Part shown: positions 16,930 to 19,340 of the stretch, one piece after another
Numbering within the stretch: position 1 is the first letter of the stretch
Layout: each line of letters starts with the position of its first letter
Source: SYAN01 sp049459795
GTDB lineage: Bacteria; Actinomycetota; Actinomycetes; Nanopelagicales; Nanopelagicaceae
Assembly (NCBI GenBank): GCA_049459795.1
Contig: JBMUDS010000018.1
Span: 1-19,340, forward strand
Direction: 5' to 3'
Length of the DNA: 19,340 nucleotides
The notes under the pieces: model-generated
What the model saw: only the letters and a program-made list of their open reading frames with translations
The model's database searches: none
What the model was told of the DNA's origin: nothing
Translations under genes and position numbers: made by a program

Positions 16930-17018
16930 ATGTCCTGGGTGAGGGGATGAGGGTGCATTTCGTGTGTGCGGATAGCCGTTCCTCATCGACTCCTGCGCGC
17001 GAACGCGCGAATTTTTTT
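16928..17018 (+). ncRNA. Candidate structured leader or small RNA ending in a terminator
   Basis: If the candidate promoter works, the transcript would be about 90 bases long up to the T-run. Within it GATGAGG (16946-16952) pairs exactly with CCTCATC (16981-16987), enclosing a CGG-ATAG-CCG hairpin (16969-16978). The terminator-like hairpin then follows. I cannot match it to a known RNA family. It could be a free small RNA or a premature-termination leader of the repeat-protein gene that starts 67 bases after the T-run. Expression is not shown by sequence. Confidence 0.3.
16996..17018 (+). terminator. Intrinsic terminator-like hairpin upstream of the repeat-protein gene
   Basis: CGCGC (16996-17000), loop GAAC, and GCGCG (17005-17009) form a fully GC stem, followed by AA and then seven T's at 17012-17018. 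It works only for plus-strand transcripts, yet no plus-strand gene lies between the prenyl synthase (ending 15362) and here. It therefore terminates a short upstream RNA or read-through from the nuo unit, or acts as an attenuator for the gene at 17086. Confidence 0.6.
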
Positions 17019-17036
17019 CTGAATTCATCTCACCTT

Positions 17037-17042
17037 TATACC
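17037..17042 (+). promoter_or_regulatory. Possible -10 element of the repeat-protein gene
   Basis: TATACC at 17037-17042, within CCTTTATACC, resembles a -10 hexamer and sits 44 bases before the ATG at 17086. No -35 is recognisable 17 bases upstream, since that position falls in the terminator T-run. If used, the transcript would skip the terminator and begin just before a small AGCGA/TCGCT hairpin (17054-17067). Confidence 0.25.
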
Positions 17043-17076
17043 TTGTGCGTCAGAGCGAATCATCGCTACTTCAAGC

Positions 17077-17114
17077 AGGTTGATCATGCTCGATAGTCCG
17101 GGCCTGATCAACCT
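17077..17114 (+). promoter_or_regulatory. 10-bp inverted repeat that would hide the ribosome binding site and start codon
   Basis: AGGTTGATCA at 17077-17086 is the exact reverse complement of TGATCAACCT at 17105-17114, with an 18-base loop. The left arm contains the AGG that is the only plausible Shine-Dalgarno and ends on the A of the ATG at 17086-17088. In mRNA this stem would block ribosome loading, as in RNA thermometers or protein- or ligand-controlled translation switches. It could also be a DNA operator. Confidence 0.6.
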
Positions 17115-19340
17115 TCGATCGATCCTCGCTGATCGCATTGCTCGCACACTCGTCGCGGTATTCGCAGCGACTCTGCTTCAAGGAATCTTCACCGGACCTG
17201 AGATCGTCTACGCAGAAGAGTCAGCTCCAATCGAGATCTCAGCGCCAGCCATCAGCACGACATTCGGCACTCCTGCTACCGGCATCATCACTGCAACTGG
17301 TGGCACTCAGGGCTACACCTACGGAATCGCTAATCCGATCCCTGGTGTCACATTCTCGTATCTCGATTCTGTGACTGCGCAAGTAGCTGTCGCAGAAGGT
17401 GCTCCACCAGGTGTCTATAGAGAGACAGTCACCGCGACTGACATCACGAATAAGTCTGCATTCACGATCCTTGAAATAACAATCACTAAGGCGCCTCGAA
17501 CTATCAATGTCGCGGCATCATCGAATGCACTCAATCTTGAAGACACGCTTTCGCTGACGACCTTCGTGGACTCAACAATTCGTGAAGAACTAAAACCAGT
17601 GATGTCGAGCGATGGAACTCTGAGTTATCAAAGCAATACTCCTGCCATCTGCTCCGTCAATCAGAGTTCAGGTGAAGTGAAAGCGCTCGCGCCATCAGGG
17701 CAATGTGAGATCTCCGCTTCTGTGACGGGTGGAACTTATTTTGAAGACGCCACCACAAGCTATTCATTGACGATCGGCACCCCACCGCCGGAACCCACCC
17801 CAGAGCCAACCCCTGAACCAACCTCAACTCCAACTCCGGACCCTGAAGGAGAAGAGCAGGAAAACCAGCAAGAAACAACGGTTTCCAATACATCGATCTC
17901 TTCGACATCAATCGGGACCGCATCTACGCAATACACGGTCATATTCGACGCCAATGGTGGCACCGGGAGTATGACGCCACAGAGTTCAGATCAGGCCACG
18001 AATCTTGTGGCCAACACTTTCACGCGAACCGGTTTCACATTCCTTGGTTGGAATGCCGATAGCACTGCTGCTACAGCGCAGTACGTGAATCAAGCCAATT
18101 ATCCATTCACCTCCGGTGAGACGCTTTATGCAATATGGGCAGTCGAAACATTCACAATCAATGTCACAACTAGTGGACCTGGAACAGTCACTCCAGGAAC
18201 TTCAGCTGTCAATTACAACGAGAGTCTTACTTTGACTTTTACCGCAAATGCCAACGCGCAATTGAAGACACTACTTGTCAATGGAAATTCAATAGCTCTC
18301 GCTGACAGTTACACCTTCACAAATGTGATCTCAAATCAAGAAATTTCAGTTTCATTCACTTACGACAATTACACACTTACTCATGATTCGAATGGTGCAA
18401 CTTCAGGTGCACCACCACCGGATCAAGTGATCGCAAGATTCGATCCCTACACACCATCAAATAGTGCAGGATCTCTTGCGAAGACTGGATTCGTATTTGC
18501 AGGTTGGAGTACGACTCCTAATGATCCGTCAACATTGATCACGGATTCTTTAACGATGCTTCAAGACGAAACTGTCTACGCTTTTTGGTCTACAGAGACG
18601 TTGACAATTACTTTCAATGTTGGTAGTGGTGGAAGTATCGATACAACATCACCACAAATAATCAATTACGGTGAAAGTATTTCCTTTAACATCACTCCTG
18701 ATGCAAATTATCTTTTAGATAGCATCGTTGTGAACGGAGCACCGATTGCACTCTCATCGAGTGTTACTTTGAATAACCTCACTTCGAATACGCAAATACA
18801 AGTGTTTTTCGCTATTGAAACGCGCACTATCACTTATGACCATGGATATGGATCACTGCAAACTATCGTCTTTCAAGATCTGCAAAGTGATGCGATTGCG
18901 AATGCACCGACGATCACTCGAACTGGATATACATTCGTTGGATGGTCGTTCGATAGTGAGAATGTCGTTGCGAATCACACTGTCACAGAAGATACGACTT
19001 TAGTCGCACTGTGGAGTATCAACAGTTACACGATCACCTTCAACGCAAATGGTGGCACAGGTGGTGGAACAACTGAGCTCATTCAATTCAACCAGAATGC
19101 GATTGACTCGGCACCCTCTGTTTCGCGAGTCGGACATAATCTGGTTGGTTGGGGAGTCGTAGACACTGAAGCTGTCTCACCAATTCTCGTAACGGATACC
19201 CAGACGATCTATGCGATCTGGGAGCCGATTCAGTATCAGATCACTTATGACGCTAATGGTGGTGCTGATGATTCAGTGACGACGCGGGCTTACGACGTTG
19301 ACATCATTGCGACGGCACCTACAGTGACTCGCACCGGATA
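17086..19340 (+). CDS. Large secreted repeat protein with InlB/Listeria-Bacteroides-type repeats, 3' end missing
   Basis: An open frame of 751 complete codons runs off the window, so the C-terminus and any anchor are unknown. Residues 1-43 look like a signal peptide: a long positive n-region, hydrophobic LVAVFAATLLQGIF at 22-35, and a likely cut after VYA. About 47-135 is a He_PIG/cadherin-like Ig segment. About 136-231 is a BIG_2-like domain with C189 and C207 in the PAICSV and SGQCEIS pattern, perhaps a disulfide. A Pro/Thr/Glu linker (EPTPEPTPEPT) spans 234-254. From 282 onward come repeats with the FDANGG, GYTFVGW and YAIW signatures (Flg_new, PF09479), interleaved with VNG-type repeats. 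The ATG at 17086 was chosen because it directly precedes the signal peptide and has AGG seven bases upstream. It is probably an adhesin or surface-layer component; the ligand is unknown. Confidence 0.85.
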   Translation, partial: MLDSPGLINLRSILADRIARTLVAVFAATLLQGIFTGPEIVYAEESAPIEISAPAISTTFGTPATGIITATGGTQGYTYGIANPIPGVTFSYLDSVTAQVAVAEGAPPGVYRETVTATDITNKSAFTILEITITKAPRTINVAASSNALNLEDTLSLTTFVDSTIREELKPVMSSDGTLSYQSNTPAICSVNQSSGEVKALAPSGQCEISASVTGGTYFEDATTSYSLTIGTPPPEPTPEPTPEPTSTPTPDPEGEEQENQQETTVSNTSISSTSIGTASTQYTVIFDANGGTGSMTPQSSDQATNLVANTFTRTGFTFLGWNADSTAATAQYVNQANYPFTSGETLYAIWAVETFTINVTTSGPGTVTPGTSAVNYNESLTLTFTANANAQLKTLLVNGNSIALADSYTFTNVISNQEISVSFTYDNYTLTHDSNGATSGAPPPDQVIARFDPYTPSNSAGSLAKTGFVFAGWSTTPNDPSTLITDSLTMLQDETVYAFWSTETLTITFNVGSGGSIDTTSPQIINYGESISFNITPDANYLLDSIVVNGAPIALSSSVTLNNLTSNTQIQVFFAIETRTITYDHGYGSLQTIVFQDLQSDAIANAPTITRTGYTFVGWSFDSENVVANHTVTEDTTLVALWSINSYTITFNANGGTGGGTTELIQFNQNAIDSAPSVSRVGHNLVGWGVVDTEAVSPILVTDTQTIYAIWEPIQYQITYDANGGADDSVTTRAYDVDIIATAPTVTRTG
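17929..19340 (+). repeat. Protein-level tandem array of two alternating beta-repeat types
   Basis: Seven units can be delimited in the encoded protein. Type A (Flg_new-like, ending in a Trp of the YAIW kind) is at residues 282-353, 428-503, 578-645, 646-714 and 716 to the edge. Type B (Flg_new_2-like, with LLVNG or IVVNG near the middle) is at 355-426 and 504-577. The order is A-B-A-B-A-A-A. Units share motifs but little nucleotide identity, so this is an old duplication series rather than a fresh DNA repeat. Confidence 0.75.

Larger units (their letters stand above)
16727..17085. other. Divergent intergenic region, no credible gene
   Basis: This 359-bp stretch separates yajQ (minus) from the repeat-protein gene (plus) and is the only sizeable gap between genes in the window. 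I see no tRNA: there is no T-loop GTTCRANTC or acceptor pairing. No known riboswitch consensus that I recall fits. What it holds is a GTCC-TTTT-GGAC hairpin at 16766-16777 and a CCGC/GCGG pairing at 16787-16803. It also holds an 8-bp inverted repeat over a promoter-like sequence at 16893-16929, a GATGAGG/CCTCATC pairing, an intrinsic-terminator-like hairpin, and a small hairpin AGCGA-ATCA-TCGCT at 17054-17067. These are listed separately where they can be supported. Confidence 0.8.

Noticed and set aside
16727..17085. A tRNA gene, which I looked for in the gap next to yajQ
   Set aside because: No T-loop consensus, anticodon arm or 7-bp acceptor stem could be drawn on either strand.
16809..17096. 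A 95-codon plus-strand frame starting MRKINRSKRKSHRSG in the intergenic region
   Set aside because: No family resemblance, no good Shine-Dalgarno, runs straight through the terminator-like hairpin and overlaps the start of the repeat-protein gene in another frame.
17657..17963. Two minus-strand frames opposite the Pro-rich linker of the repeat protein
   Set aside because: They arise from the repetitive antisense of the EPTP linker, have low-complexity Gly/Val/Ser content, and lie opposite a well-supported coding frame.
17929..19340. CRISPR or DNA tandem repeat array
   Set aside because: The periodicity is at protein level (about 70 residues) with diverged nucleotides; there are no short identical repeats with unique spacers.

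Overview
The window is a near-complete nuo operon (proton-pumping, menaquinone-type NADH dehydrogenase, respiratory complex I) from what is most likely an actinobacterium. It is followed by a short accessory segment and the start of a large secreted repeat protein. The actinobacterial call is an inference from four things: the nuoB-to-nuoN order with a long-chain polyprenyl diphosphate synthase attached, the NuoJ tail carrying GVYARHNAVD, the Cys-containing Ig-like domain of the secreted protein, and GTG starts. GC is moderate, about 50% in rows counted by hand. Together with zero-length gene junctions this suggests a compact genome, possibly an aquatic lineage. I cannot name a genus.

Positions 1-15362 (+ strand): 3' end of nuoB, then nuoC, D, E, F, G, H, I, J, K, L, M and N, then a polyprenyl synthase gene. 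Every one of the 13 junctions is an ATGA/GTGA 4-base overlap, a TGATG 1-base overlap or a direct abutment, so the unit looks like a single translationally coupled transcript. NuoE/F/G form the NADH-oxidising arm, NuoB/C/D/I the quinone-reducing connector, and NuoH/J/K/L/M/N the proton-pumping membrane arm. The prenyl synthase probably makes the side chain of the menaquinone this complex reduces. The promoter and nuoA lie outside the window.

Positions 15336-16726 (- strand): a two-gene unit, yajQ then rarD, coupled by an ATGA overlap. It is convergent to the nuo operon and overlaps it tail to tail by 27 bp.

Positions 16727-17085: a 359-bp divergent intergenic region with no convincing gene. 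It holds a perfect 8-bp inverted repeat over a promoter-like sequence, a paired element, and an intrinsic-terminator-like hairpin with seven T's that lies upstream of the next gene rather than after one.

Positions 17086-19340 (+ strand, runs off the end): an open frame of at least 751 codons. It encodes a signal peptide, two Ig-like segments, a Pro-rich linker, and a tandem array alternating two kinds of Listeria-Bacteroides/InlB-type beta repeats. This is a probable secreted or surface adhesin-like protein. Its Shine-Dalgarno and start codon sit in a perfect 10-bp inverted repeat. The upstream terminator-like element plus this sequestering hairpin make 16890-17114 the least conventional part of the window.
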